From an uncultured Acetatifactor sp. (GTDB taxonomy: Bacteria > Bacillota > Clostridia > Lachnospirales > Lachnospiraceae): a DNA stretch of 35,793 bases. The translations under genes and the position numbers were made by a program. The notes below the pieces were generated by a model. That model searched no databases. It was not told the origin of the DNA and saw only the letters and a program-made list of their open reading frames with translations. Of this stretch, positions 22,486 through 31,768 are shown one piece after another (within the stretch, counting starts at the first letter, position 1; each line of letters opens with the position of its first letter). The DNA lies in NCBI GenBank assembly GCA_910587555.1, contig CAJULV010000004.1, positions 1 to 35,793 on the forward strand, given 5' to 3'.

Positions 22486-25400
22486 TTAATAATTAACCAT
22501 AATCGTCTTAATCTCGAATGCTCTGAAATCCAGTTCCAGCTGCTGTGCTGCCGGGTATTCTGCCTGAACCTCTTCCAGCATATTGGTCTCCGCCAGTCCC
22601 TTTACCGGGAAGCCGAAGGTGAGTACCGTCTTCTCCGCCGCACCTTCCGCCTCATAGAGCCTCAGGATAAAGCCCCTGCCGTTCTTCTCCATGGGCTTCA
22701 CGGTCTCCACGATTACATGGTCACAGCCAACGGTGAGCAGGCTGTCCATGGAAAGGCTTCCTGCCACTGCCAGCGGCTTCTCGTTCAGTCGGTAAGCCGG
22801 CTGAATAACGCTGTCTGCGGACATGCTGTCCATGTGGGGCAGGAACGCATAGGTACATTCATGAATCCCCTTGTCTCCACGCTCGTCCGGCATGCAGCCG
22901 CCCTTGTGCAGCGAGAGCCGCATCTGGGAATCCTTGACGCTGATGCCATACTTGCAGTCATTCAGGACCGCAGCCCCGTACCGTGTCTCGGAAAGATCCG
23001 TATACTTGTGGTTAGATACTTCAAACTTCGACTTCTCAACGGACGTGTTCCGGTTGGTAACACGGCGGATATAGCCGAACTGAATCTCCTGGCTGGCGTA
23101 ATCCGTGTGGATGGTGGTATCAAAAGCCGCTTTCAGGAATCTGTGATCATCCTGCCAGTCCATCCTCGTCTCGAAAACCACCTCCGGAGAATCGGCATAG
23201 AATATCATATCCTGCTCCAGAGTCGATTTCGCACTCAGGCGGTAACGGCTGCGGATTCGGAATTCCACTGCGCCGTCTGCCACTACGCTGCGCTCCAGAA
23301 GTTCCGCGCTGTCCCGCAGCTTGCTCTCATAATCCGCGTCTACATCCCAGTTGTCCCAGCCGAGAGAGACTTCCTCCGCCATGAGCAGAGTATTCAGCGC
23401 ATATCCCTCGCCCTTCAGCTGGCGCCCGTTGCGCTTGTCCACAAAGGATTCTATATAGCCCTTCTCGTTAAAGACTGCTTTTACCATGGGTGTCTCCAGA
23501 ATCTCTCCCTTTTCTCCGCTTACGGCAAATACGGACGCACTCTGGGGAACCGCCTCTGTCATGGGAAGTACCGTGCTGCCGAATGCCGGAATCTTTACTC
23601 CCATCACGGCCAGCTTACGGTTTCCGTCTCTGTCTTCCACTACCTGCTGCCTGTAATCGCCGTCTACATACCAGCCTTCAAAAGGAAGGTATACAACATC
23701 GCTCCGCTGGAAGGACAGCGTATTTACCACCGTAACCGTTTTTGCGGCCGACGTCTCCGCCCAGTTCTCCAGGATTCCGCTGCTCAGGCGCTTTGACTCC
23801 TCAATAATATGCCCCACAGCCTCTTTTGCCTCGTCATGGGCACGGGGAATACAGGTACCGGGCAGGATATCGTGGAACTGGTTCACCAGCATCTCGTTGG
23901 TCAGCGGGTCGATCTGCTCTGAAGAAGCATCCGTTTCTTTCCGCACGGCGTCCCGCACCGTGAGGTATTCCAAGTCCCGAAGGGCAAATTCCGCTTTCCG
24001 GTTATTCCGCTTGATATCATGCTGATTGGTCAGGGTGCCTCTGTGCAGTTCCAGATAAAGCTCGCCATTGTAAGTGGAAGGCTCCACCAGGCTCTGCTCC
24101 AGCTCCTGCATGAAACGGCTCACCGTGGTGTGGGAGGTCCTGGGCATCCCCTCCATGTCCTTCATCCGCTCCGCCATCTCAATCATGCCGAACTCCGGAC
24201 CGCCGCCTCCGTCCCCGAAGCCGTAGGAAATCAGGCGCATATTGGAAACGGACCGCTCCTTGATGGTATTTTCTCCGTCAGCCAGCAGATTCTCCGTCAG
24301 CGCTTCGGGGTCAGGCCATACATGGGTACGGTTAAAGTGTACCAATACCTGGGAACCGTCAATTCCTTTCCAATAAAACGTATCATAAGGGAAGACATTT
24401 GTATCATTCCATGCCATCTTGGTGGTAAGGAAATATTTCACCCGGCAGCCCTGCATAATCTGGGGCAGGGACGCACTGTAGCCGAAGGTATCCGGAAGCC
24501 AGAAAGCATCTGACGTATAGTCGAAATTCTCCCTGGTGAACCTCTGGCCCCATACAAACTGCCTTACCATATATTCGCCGGAGGGAATGTTGCAGTCACA
24601 TTCTATCCAGACACCGCCGTTGGGTTCATAGCGGCCCTCCGCCACTCTCTTTTTGATATCCTCAAACAGCGCCGGATACATCCGCTTGATGATATCCCCG
24701 TGATAAGCGGAACTCTGTACGAAGGTATAATCCGGATACTGGTCCATCAGGTTCATCTGGTTGGCATACGTTCTGGCACACTTCTTCTCCGTCTCCCCGC
24801 GGTGCCACAGCCATGCCGTATCCATATGGGAGTGCCCGATTAGCCCGGCATAAGGCGCAGAGGAGGCATTCTTCTCCTGCATCACCTTCTTCAGGATGAC
24901 ATCCGCCCGCCTGATCTGCTCCCGGAACACCTCCGGAACCTCATTCTCGAAATCATAGGAAATCAGATTATGGATTTCCAGCATTGCCCGTACAAAGGCC
25001 GCCCTGCGGAAGTCCTTCTTCTCCAGCACCTTAACCATCTGGTTTGCCGTCCTCAGATCGAAATAAAATTCCGCCAGTTCCTCATCCTTCAGGCAGATAT
25101 CCACTGAGTGATATTCAATGCGGTATTCCTTCTGCGCCTCCACCAGGAACGGCTGGGTTCCCTTAATATAATGGTTGGCATAGTACTCGAAAGCCAGCTC
25201 CACGGTCTCCCCGGCCTTTGCCTCCTTGCACAGCATGTCACAGTAATGATTTCCGTGGCTGTGTACGATCATTTTGGACGCGTAATTGCCGTAGGGCTTG
25301 CCGTTCACCCACATCATGCCTTCGTATCCCTTGATTTTCGGATAGACGAACAGGCGCTTTCCGTCCAGCTCTTCCGGAACCGTGTAACTGCCCTTGAACC

Positions 25401-25605
25401 AGCAATAGATTCCCCGCCCTTCGAAGACAGCCCCGTCTTCACATTCACTGAAGCAGGAATCCTCCGGTACGTCATGATGGCTTCCGTCCGTCTGGAACGC
25501 CTTCACCGGCACGTTTCCCACGGTGTAAAACAGTTTGGGTTCCAGCATTCTCTCCAGCCTGTACAGCTTGCCCAGCATCCTTTCCAGTTGTTTTTCCGTA
25601 TACAT
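22486..25605 (-). CDS. Alpha-mannosidase, glycoside hydrolase family 38
   Basis: This enzyme cleaves alpha-linked mannose with a zinc-dependent retaining mechanism. The 1039-residue protein has an N-terminal beta-sandwich-like region (about 30-200), then the GH38 catalytic barrel with the zinc-binding GHSHMDTAWLW (257-267) and the nucleophile in FWLPDTFGYSASLPQIMQG (Asp372). A three-helix region follows (LTNEMLVNQFHDILPGTCI, a conserved GH38 signature), and then the large C-terminal beta domain. No signal peptide is seen, so it is probably cytoplasmic and acts on imported mannosides or free N-glycan fragments. AGGAG lies 9 bases before the ATG. The gene follows truA by 105 bp and ends in a strong terminator. 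No dedicated sugar transporter is beside it. Confidence 0.96.
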   Translation of the reverse strand: MYTEKQLERMLGKLYRLERMLEPKLFYTVGNVPVKAFQTDGSHHDVPEDSCFSECEDGAVFEGRGIYCWFKGSYTVPEELDGKRLFVYPKIKGYEGMMWVNGKPYGNYASKMIVHSHGNHYCDMLCKEAKAGETVELAFEYYANHYIKGTQPFLVEAQKEYRIEYHSVDICLKDEELAEFYFDLRTANQMVKVLEKKDFRRAAFVRAMLEIHNLISYDFENEVPEVFREQIRRADVILKKVMQEKNASSAPYAGLIGHSHMDTAWLWHRGETEKKCARTYANQMNLMDQYPDYTFVQSSAYHGDIIKRMYPALFEDIKKRVAEGRYEPNGGVWIECDCNIPSGEYMVRQFVWGQRFTRENFDYTSDAFWLPDTFGYSASLPQIMQGCRVKYFLTTKMAWNDTNVFPYDTFYWKGIDGSQVLVHFNRTHVWPDPEALTENLLADGENTIKERSVSNMRLISYGFGDGGGGPEFGMIEMAERMKDMEGMPRTSHTTVSRFMQELEQSLVEPSTYNGELYLELHRGTLTNQHDIKRNNRKAEFALRDLEYLTVRDAVRKETDASSEQIDPLTNEMLVNQFHDILPGTCIPRAHDEAKEAVGHIIEESKRLSSGILENWAETSAAKTVTVVNTLSFQRSDVVYLPFEGWYVDGDYRQQVVEDRDGNRKLAVMGVKIPAFGSTVLPMTEAVPQSASVFAVSGEKGEILETPMVKAVFNEKGYIESFVDKRNGRQLKGEGYALNTLLMAEEVSLGWDNWDVDADYESKLRDSAELLERSVVADGAVEFRIRSRYRLSAKSTLEQDMIFYADSPEVVFETRMDWQDDHRFLKAAFDTTIHTDYASQEIQFGYIRRVTNRNTSVEKSKFEVSNHKYTDLSETRYGAAVLNDCKYGISVKDSQMRLSLHKGGCMPDERGDKGIHECTYAFLPHMDSMSADSVIQPAYRLNEKPLAVAGSLSMDSLLTVGCDHVIVETVKPMEKNGRGFILRLYEAEGAAEKTVLTFGFPVKGLAETNMLEEVQAEYPAAQQLELDFRAFEIKTIMVNY

Positions 25606-25710
25606 TTTCCATTTCTCCTTTACTATAGTTCTACATGCGCCCGTAAATCCGATGGTTCATTGTACGAATGCATGCCACTTTCCATTTGTTATTGAGACTG
25701 CATTCCCCGT

Positions 25711-26448
25711 TCAGTCATAGTCCACAGACATAAGGCACAGGCCCTGCGCGGGCGCCGTAGGACCGGCTTTCCGGCGCTCCGGGTCATTGAATGCCGCCAG
25801 CAGGTCTTCCGCGGTTATTCTGCCGCAGCCAACCTCCAGCAGGGTACCCGTCATGATGCGCACCATATTCTGCAGAAAACCCGTTCCGTGAAAAGTGAAC
25901 CGCAGGTATTCTCCCTGCCGCTCTATATCGATCCTGTCCACCCTGCGCACAGTGGATTTCTTCATACGGGGGTTTACGCAGAAATTCCGGAAATCATGTT
26001 CCCCCTTCAGGAGTTCTGCGGCCTGCTCCATCCGTTCCAAATCCGGCTTTTCCTCCAGCCTGGTGCAGTATTTCCTGTCAAAGACAGACTTGACCTCCCC
26101 CTCATGGCAGGTATAGAGATAAGTCTTCCCCACCGCATTGTAGCGGGCATGGAATCTGGGAGACGCCTCCCGTACCTCCTTCACCGCAATGTCGTCGGGA
26201 AGGCAGCGGTTCATGTATGCCCTGATTTCCTCACAGGAAAAATCCGTCTCCAGGAAAGCGTTGGCAGCCATTCCCCTGGCATGGACACCGGCATCCGTGC
26301 GGCCGGCGCCGATTACCTCCGTTTCCCTCCCGCACATCAGGCTCAGCACATTTTCCAGCTTTCCCTGGATCGTGTTCTTCCCCGGCTGGCGCTGCCATCC
26401 GTAATAGCGGCTTCCGTCGTATTCCAGGATAAATTTGTAGTTTTTCAT
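25711..26448 (-). CDS. truA: tRNA pseudouridine(38-40) synthase TruA
   Basis: TruA converts uridines 38-40 in the tRNA anticodon arm to pseudouridine. The 245-residue protein begins KFILEYDGSRYYGWQRQPG and has the catalytic box GAGRTDAGVHARGMAA with its Asp. It then shows FHARYNAVGKTYLYT and near the end GTGFLQNMVRIMTGTLLEVG, all hallmark motifs. The RBS (GAAGGG) is weak, and the ATG is about 75 bp after the ECF S-component gene, so the two may be co-transcribed. In Firmicutes truA often follows ECF energising genes (cbiO/ecfT), and the S component here is a partial echo of that arrangement. Identification is secure. Confidence 0.97.
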   Translation of the reverse strand: MKNYKFILEYDGSRYYGWQRQPGKNTIQGKLENVLSLMCGRETEVIGAGRTDAGVHARGMAANAFLETDFSCEEIRAYMNRCLPDDIAVKEVREASPRFHARYNAVGKTYLYTCHEGEVKSVFDRKYCTRLEEKPDLERMEQAAELLKGEHDFRNFCVNPRMKKSTVRRVDRIDIERQGEYLRFTFHGTGFLQNMVRIMTGTLLEVGCGRITAEDLLAAFNDPERRKAGPTAPAQGLCLMSVDYD

Positions 26449-26523
26449 ATATAGCCCTTCAACATTCCCGGCAGATTTTTCCGTCCGTTTTCATTGCGTC
26501 CCTGCCGCTTTCCATCCCTGGCA

Positions 26524-27063
26524 TCAAGACTTCAGGAATGCCCGCCTCACCGCATGAATCGCCGGCAGCGCAACCACGCCGCCAAGCAGCGCCGTAATCA
26601 GCTGCGGAACGGAAAACATCCCCGAAACCACCGATGCCTGCGGCTCCGGCAGGCGCAGCAGAAGCGGAACCGCTACCCTTGTAATGCCCACATACAGCGT
26701 CAGGAACTTGGCCAGTGCCGCTGCCGCCAGCGCCGCCGTCCCTGATGCATACCAGGTTCCCATATGCCTGTTCCCCAGAAAGTGCCACACCAGCACCAGG
26801 ACGATATTCCCCAGGGCAATAAACGGAATCAGTCCCCACAGCGGCCCGATCCCCACCATTTTAGCCATGATGGGCGAGACAACCGCCACCGTAGCCCCCG
26901 ACATGGCACCGCAGGTCATGACCGAAACAATCAGCAGCGCGTTTACCAGGGTTCCTGTAACCAAAGTATTCCCCAGGGGCGCAGTCACCGCCTGCACTAC
27001 GATTAACAGCGCAATAAAGACGGCCGTGCGTGTAATCCATAACGTTTTTTCCCTGTTGTTCAT
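26524..27063 (-). CDS. ECF transporter S component-like membrane protein
   Basis: The 179-residue protein is very hydrophobic, with about six membrane helices, starting at TAVFIALLIVVQAVTAP (about residues 12-28) and ending with the helix VPQLITALLGGVVALPAIH and a basic tail. Size, helix number and the N-terminal Ala/Val/Gln-rich helix fit substrate-binding S components of energy-coupling-factor vitamin transporters. The vitamin cannot be predicted, and the A and T components are not in the window. A general small membrane protein is the alternative. It precedes truA by 75 bp. A GGGAG RBS is present. It is divergent from aroA. Confidence 0.7.
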   Translation of the reverse strand: MNNREKTLWITRTAVFIALLIVVQAVTAPLGNTLVTGTLVNALLIVSVMTCGAMSGATVAVVSPIMAKMVGIGPLWGLIPFIALGNIVLVLVWHFLGNRHMGTWYASGTAALAAAALAKFLTLYVGITRVAVPLLLRLPEPQASVVSGMFSVPQLITALLGGVVALPAIHAVRRAFLKS

Positions 27064-27322
27064 GATGATGCTCCCTTTCTTTTAAAACAGCCTGCCATCC
27101 CAAAACATTTGTTCTTCCGACTCTCTTCGTGGTTATTGTATCATGCCCCGTTTCTTTCCGCAACCACTTTTTCCGAGGCCGCCGCGGGCTGCTTCCCCCA
27201 CCGTTGCTTTTCATGTGTTTCATGGATTGGGATTACGCCGGCAGATGGCCGTTGTTTCTGTGAGGACATACGGGAAAGCCTGCCCGCATGCCGCGTTTGC
27301 TTTACGACAGCCGCAGATTTTT

Positions 27323-27351
27323 TTGACCATGGGTATAAAATATGGTAAACT
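27323..27351 (+). promoter_or_regulatory. Putative aroA promoter
   Basis: TTGACC (27323-27328) and TAAACT (27346-27351) are 17 bases apart, about 65 bp before the chosen aroA start. The rest of the 350-bp gap to the divergent ECF gene holds no gene that I can see. Confidence 0.65.
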
Positions 27352-27414
27352 AAGCAGAAGAAATAAACCGCCATGATACCGCTTAGGGCGGATACGAAGC
27401 AGGAGAACAAGCTT

Positions 27415-28752
27415 ATGATAACCGAAACTACTTACACCGTTCCTTTTCTGTATGATACCCTGCAGAACAAAAAAACCGCTGTCACCGCTCCGGTTTCCCC
27501 GGACGTCCCCGGCTCCAAGAGCATCACCAACCGCGCCCTGCTTCTGGCTACGCTGGCAAACGGGACCTCCTGCCTCCGGGGCGTACTGTTTTCCGACGAT
27601 TCCAGGCATTTTCTGAAATGCATACAGGACCTGGGCTTTGAGACGCAGGTGGATGAGGCACACGAAACCGTTTTCGTTAGGGGCCTGGGCGGAAGGGTGC
27701 CCCTGGCCGAGGCTTCCCAGTACGTGGGCAGCGCGGGAACCGCCGCCCGTTTCCTTACCGCTTACCTTGGGCTTTCCCACGGCGTCTACCATATGGACGC
27801 CTCGGAGCAGATGCGCAGGCGACCCATGCTCCCTCTGCTGAATTCCTTGAAAGAGCTGGGCTGTGAGGTCATTTATGGTTCCGAAGGCGCGGAAGGCCGC
27901 TTTCCCTTTACCCTGAAATCACATGGCTTCCGAAAGGATGCGATTTCCGTCAATATCGACGACAGCAGCCAGTTCCTAAGCGCCCTGCTCATCGTCTCCT
28001 GCCTGTGCGGCAGCGATTTTACCACCCGGATAGAGGGTACCCACGGAATGTCTTATATCGAAATGACCCTGAAAATGATGGAGCGGTTCGGCGTGCATGT
28101 ACAGCGCCCGGAAGAACGCGCTTTCCTGACCCGCAGCGGCCAGCATTATCAGGCAGCGGATTATCGCATCGAGCCGGATGTGTCCGCCGCATGTTACTTT
28201 TACGCCATGAGCCCGCTCTTAAATATCCCCGTGTCCGTCAACCATGTGCATTTCGATTCCATGCAGGGTGATTTGGCCTTTATCGGAATTCTGGAAAGAA
28301 TGGGCTGTCACGCCGCAGATACCCCCTGGGGTATCCTGGTAGAGCCTCCTGAAAGCGGGATTTTTCACGGTGTCACCGCGGATATGTCCGGCTGCTCCGA
28401 CCAGGCCATTACCCTGGCGGCCATAGCCCCCTTTGGGGACAGCCCAACCACCATCACCGGCATAGGCCACATCCGTTTCCAGGAAAGCAACCGTATCGCC
28501 GCCATCTGCACGGAGCTGGGGAAGATGGGCATCAGATGCGAGGAACGGGAGAGCAGCATCACGGTCTATCCCGGCGCCCCGAAGCCTTCCATCGTGGAAA
28601 CCTATGACGACCACCGCATGGCAATGGGATTTTCCCTCATGGGCCTGCGCAGCCCCGGGATCGTCATCTCCAATCCCGGCTGCTGCCGGAAGACTTTTGA
28701 GAATTATTTTGAGGTGCTTACGGAGCTTGCGGATTCGCTATTGCGTGTATAA
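27415..28752 (+). CDS. aroA: 3-phosphoshikimate 1-carboxyvinyltransferase (EPSP synthase)
   Basis: AroA joins shikimate 3-phosphate and phosphoenolpyruvate in the chorismate pathway for aromatic amino acids. The start at MITETTYTVPFLYD has AGGAG nine bases upstream and is preferred over an upstream ATG at 27373 with a poor RBS, giving 445 residues. Motifs in order are DVPGSKSITNRALLLATLA (substrate-binding Lys/Ser/Arg), VGSAGTAARFLTAYL (PEP loop), DASEQMRRRPMLPLL, NIDDSSQFLSALLI, and near the C-terminus YDDHRMAMGFSLMGL and NPGCCRKTFENYFEVL. The gene stands alone without other aro genes nearby. Its last 15 bases overlap the end of the convergent GH42 gene. Confidence 0.97.
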   Translation: MITETTYTVPFLYDTLQNKKTAVTAPVSPDVPGSKSITNRALLLATLANGTSCLRGVLFSDDSRHFLKCIQDLGFETQVDEAHETVFVRGLGGRVPLAEASQYVGSAGTAARFLTAYLGLSHGVYHMDASEQMRRRPMLPLLNSLKELGCEVIYGSEGAEGRFPFTLKSHGFRKDAISVNIDDSSQFLSALLIVSCLCGSDFTTRIEGTHGMSYIEMTLKMMERFGVHVQRPEERAFLTRSGQHYQAADYRIEPDVSAACYFYAMSPLLNIPVSVNHVHFDSMQGDLAFIGILERMGCHAADTPWGILVEPPESGIFHGVTADMSGCSDQAITLAAIAPFGDSPTTITGIGHIRFQESNRIAAICTELGKMGIRCEERESSITVYPGAPKPSIVETYDDHRMAMGFSLMGLRSPGIVISNPGCCRKTFENYFEVLTELADSLLRV

Positions 28753-30774
28753 TACCGCAGCGCCTAATGCCGGCAGCGTCAGCTCTCCTCTTACCTCTGT
28801 ATCCGTCACCAGGTCCCTGCCTGTCACCCCGGATATGACGGCCTGCTCCGAGGTACTGTTAATGTAAAAAGCATAGCTTCCGGCCCCGCCGCTTCTCACA
28901 TGGCATTCCACGCCTTCCGGAAGCTTCCTGACAGGGATGCCTGCGTCCGCCAGCATCCTTTCAAATAACGGCGTCATCTGCTCCGCCGCCGTCCTGGCCG
29001 CCATGTAGTAAGCCTTCCCCTGTCCGTATTCCCTGCAGGTCAGGGCTGCGGTGCCCATGTAGAAATCATCCGTATAGCGCCCAAGCACCCGGGCGCCCCG
29101 CACCCGCAGGACCTCCGCATAATCCCTGACCTCCCAGCGGCTGCCATCCTCCAGCGCAATCCCGTTCCTGTCCGAGGGATAGAGGGAGTCAATCTCCTCG
29201 CTGACCACACCGAAGACCTCTTTCAGCCCGTCCCCCGGAAACCCGCCCAGGAAACAGAGCTGCTCCCGGTCCACATAGCCGGTGCAGTAGGTGGCAAGCA
29301 GCTGCCCGCCCCGCCCTACAAACCGTTTCAAATTCTCCGCCGTCCCCGGCTGCAGCATGTACAGCATGGGCGCCGCCACCACATCATAACCATCCAGGTC
29401 CTCGTCCGACCCGACCACATCCATATCCACGCCCAACCGTAAAAAAGCTTTCCAGATATCGATACAGGTCTCTTCATACTTCTTGGAATCCTGTGAAAAA
29501 GCCTTCACATCCGCAATGGCCCAGCGGTTGTCCCAGTCAAACAGAAGCGCCGCTTTGGACTTCACGATGGTGCCTGCCGCCGGGGCAATTTTTCTCAGCA
29601 GTTCTCCCACCTCCGCCACTTCCCGGAATACCCTGGTGTCATCGGTGCCGAGATGGTCCACCACCGCCCCGTGGAACTGCTCATAGGAGCCGCGCCCTTT
29701 TCTCCATTGAAAATACTGCACGGAATCGGAGCCGCAGGCAATGGCCTGAAGGCATGCCAACAAGTGTACGCCGGGGCGCTTCATCTTGTTTACCGCCTGC
29801 CAGCTCACCAGCCCCGGCGCGCTCTCCATCATCATAAACGGCTTGCCGCGTTTTAAAGAACGCATCACCGCATGCTGAAACGCCGTCTCGCCAAAGGTCT
29901 CCCCCAGCGTCTCCCGGTCATTGTGGAAGGCTGGATAATTGTCCCAGGAAACCACATCCATGTCAGGCGCCATCTTCCGGTAGTCCAGCCCTTCGAACAG
30001 CCGCATCAGGTTCGCGGTCACGGGAATATCAGGGTTCACGCCGCGCAGCACTTCTATCTCCGCCTTCATAAAATCATTGGTGTTCCAGGTAGTGAAACGC
30101 TTCCACTCCATGTTCAGCCCCATGACGCTGTTTTCACCGTTGGAAAAAGGCGGCTCAATCTGCCGGAAATTGTTGTATCTGTGGCTCCAGAAGGCAGTCC
30201 ACCAGGCAGCATTCAGTTTTTCGATATCATTGTCATACCTGCATGCCAGATAAGCCCTGAACCTTTCGATACAATGGGGGCAGAAGCATTCCCCGCTGAA
30301 TTCATTGGATATATGGTACATGATGACACCGGGATGAAAGCCGAACCGCTCCGCAAGCTTCCGGTCTATGACCGCCACCTTTTCCCGATAAACGGGAGAA
30401 CTCATGCAGTGGTTGTGCCGCCCGCCGTGACGTGCCCGCATACCTGTACGGTCCACACGCATAGCTTCCGGGTACGCCTCGTCCAGCCAGGCCGGGCGGG
30501 CGCCGGAGGGCGTGGACAGCACCGTATAGATGCCGTTCTCATATAATCTGTCAATAACGGTTTCCAGCCACGCAAAATGAAATTCCCCCTCTGCCGGCTC
30601 CAGGGCGGACCAGGAAAACACGCCAAGCGTGGCGCTGTTCATGCCGGCTTTCTTCATCAGCCGCACATCCTCCTCCAGAATGTCCGGCCTGTCCAGCCAT
30701 TGTTCCGGGTTGTAATCCCCGCCGTGGAGAAAGCCTCCCACCCGGGGAAACAGTATCTTTTTTTCCATATGCAT
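28738..30774 (-). CDS. Beta-galactosidase, glycoside hydrolase family 42
   Basis: This retaining beta-galactosidase cleaves terminal galactose from oligosaccharides. The 678-residue protein has the GH42 start GGDYNPEQWLDRPDILEEDV and the acid/base in MYHISNEFSGECFCPHCI (Glu158, with the cysteine cluster that binds zinc in this family). The nucleophile lies in KPFMMMESAPGLVSWQ (Glu317). The trimerisation domain follows (about 390-600, with LLATYCTGYVDREQLCFLGG), then the small C-terminal beta domain. There is no signal peptide, so it acts inside the cell. A second ATG two codons in (30768) has better spacing to the AGGAG and may be the true start. Its end overlaps aroA tail to tail. Confidence 0.95.
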   Translation of the reverse strand: MHMEKKILFPRVGGFLHGGDYNPEQWLDRPDILEEDVRLMKKAGMNSATLGVFSWSALEPAEGEFHFAWLETVIDRLYENGIYTVLSTPSGARPAWLDEAYPEAMRVDRTGMRARHGGRHNHCMSSPVYREKVAVIDRKLAERFGFHPGVIMYHISNEFSGECFCPHCIERFRAYLACRYDNDIEKLNAAWWTAFWSHRYNNFRQIEPPFSNGENSVMGLNMEWKRFTTWNTNDFMKAEIEVLRGVNPDIPVTANLMRLFEGLDYRKMAPDMDVVSWDNYPAFHNDRETLGETFGETAFQHAVMRSLKRGKPFMMMESAPGLVSWQAVNKMKRPGVHLLACLQAIACGSDSVQYFQWRKGRGSYEQFHGAVVDHLGTDDTRVFREVAEVGELLRKIAPAAGTIVKSKAALLFDWDNRWAIADVKAFSQDSKKYEETCIDIWKAFLRLGVDMDVVGSDEDLDGYDVVAAPMLYMLQPGTAENLKRFVGRGGQLLATYCTGYVDREQLCFLGGFPGDGLKEVFGVVSEEIDSLYPSDRNGIALEDGSRWEVRDYAEVLRVRGARVLGRYTDDFYMGTAALTCREYGQGKAYYMAARTAAEQMTPLFERMLADAGIPVRKLPEGVECHVRSGGAGSYAFYINSTSEQAVISGVTGRDLVTDTEVRGELTLPALGAAVLYTQ

Positions 30775-31139
30775 ATGTCTCCTTTGCCTTACTGTGTCTG
30801 CTGTCTGTTCTCGGTACCGTTATATGAAATGTTTTTTCGTAAAACAACCCTGCCCAGGCCCTTGTATAATTCCCCTTTATCAGGTAAACTGTAAATCAGA
30901 TTACACGAGTGTACTGACACGTTTCCCTTTCCCCAGGCGGCCCGCCTGGCTTTTGTGCCTGCCGCGTTGTCATCGGCAGGGTTACAAGCCGCCTCGCCTC
31001 CCGCCTTTGCCTTACACTGCATTCCGCGTCGTTTGGCTGAAAATAAACAGGCCGGCACACCGAATTTACCGGGAGACGGGCGGGTCAGAATACGGGAAAC
31101 TCACGCACTGAACCGGACTTGAAACAGGAGGTCAAAATC
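30775..31139. other. Non-coding region between divergent genes
   Basis: About 365 bp between the GH42 and LspA-like genes hold no gene that I can support. A compact hairpin CCAGGC/GCCTGG (30933-30949) is followed by CTTTT, a weak terminator at best. No clear promoter pair was found for the LspA-like gene. Confidence 0.5.
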
Positions 31140-31622
31140 ATGATATTATGCTGTATTCTGATAATTGCCGGAATTTTCTTCGGAGATTTGAAAATCAAGA
31201 ACCTGATAGAACGAAACGAAACGCCGGCGGACAGCAATTTTCAAACACGCTCCGGCGTCCTGCCGGCGTCGATCTGGAAGAACCGCATCCTGATCAAAAA
31301 ATACCACAACAAAGGCGCCATGCTGAACCTGGGCCGGAGTAAAAGCGCCGTCGTGGCGGCACTGTCCGCAGTACTCTGCATCCTTATCACCGCCGCCTTC
31401 CTCCTCAGCCTGGGCACCAGGGGAAACAATCTGCTGCGCATGGGCCTGTCCGTCCTGTTGGGCGGCTCCTTCAGCAACACCTATGACCGCCTGAAGAGAA
31501 AGTACGTGGTGGATTATTTTTCATTCAATGTAAAGTGCTGCGGTATACGCAGAATCGTTTTTAATATATCGGATTTCTGTATTATGATCGGAGCGGCAAT
31601 GGCGGTGCTGGGAACATCCTGA
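31140..31622 (+). CDS. Divergent signal peptidase II (LspA)-like membrane protein
   Basis: LspA is the membrane aspartic protease that cuts lipoprotein signal peptides. The ATG at 31140 has AGGAGG eight bases upstream and gives 160 residues, the normal LspA length. The catalytic aspartates appear to be kept: LLGGSFSNTYDRLKRKYVVDYFSF (Asp125 in VVD, with Asn113 and Asp116-Arg117) and IVFNISDFCIMIGA (Asp145). HNKGAMLNLG (56-65) corresponds to the N-x-G-A box. Four hydrophobic segments are seen. The N-terminal half is unlike standard LspA, with a long polar insert (ERNETPADSNF to SIWKNRILIKKYH). It is not beside rluD or other usual lspA neighbours, so it is probably a paralogue rather than the housekeeping enzyme. 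Confidence 0.75.
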   Translation: MILCCILIIAGIFFGDLKIKNLIERNETPADSNFQTRSGVLPASIWKNRILIKKYHNKGAMLNLGRSKSAVVAALSAVLCILITAAFLLSLGTRGNNLLRMGLSVLLGGSFSNTYDRLKRKYVVDYFSFNVKCCGIRRIVFNISDFCIMIGAAMAVLGTS

Positions 31623-31691
31623 GTCCCTGCCGTCCGTCAGGCCATGGGCCGCACGCTTTCCGGATGCTCCCTGACGTTTCGGGCTGCGGGG

Positions 31692-31768
31692 CGATGCGGC
31701 GGACACACCTGCCGACGGCAACACAGCATCCGGGTGGACACTGAATGCTGATTGCCGAAGGATCAATG
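31692..31768. repeat. Dispersed repeat, second copy of 16687-16762
   Basis: About three quarters of the 77 bases match 16687-16762 in the same orientation, including CGATGC near the start, CTGCCG, GGCA, ATGCTGA/GTGCTGA and GCCGAA near the end. It lies after the LspA-like gene and runs a few bases into the end of the convergent carbamate kinase gene. Confidence 0.65.

Noticed and set aside
22249..22496. Small plus-strand frames of 62 and 78 codons.
   Set aside because: They arise from the 59-bp tandem repeat and run through the alpha-mannosidase terminator hairpin.
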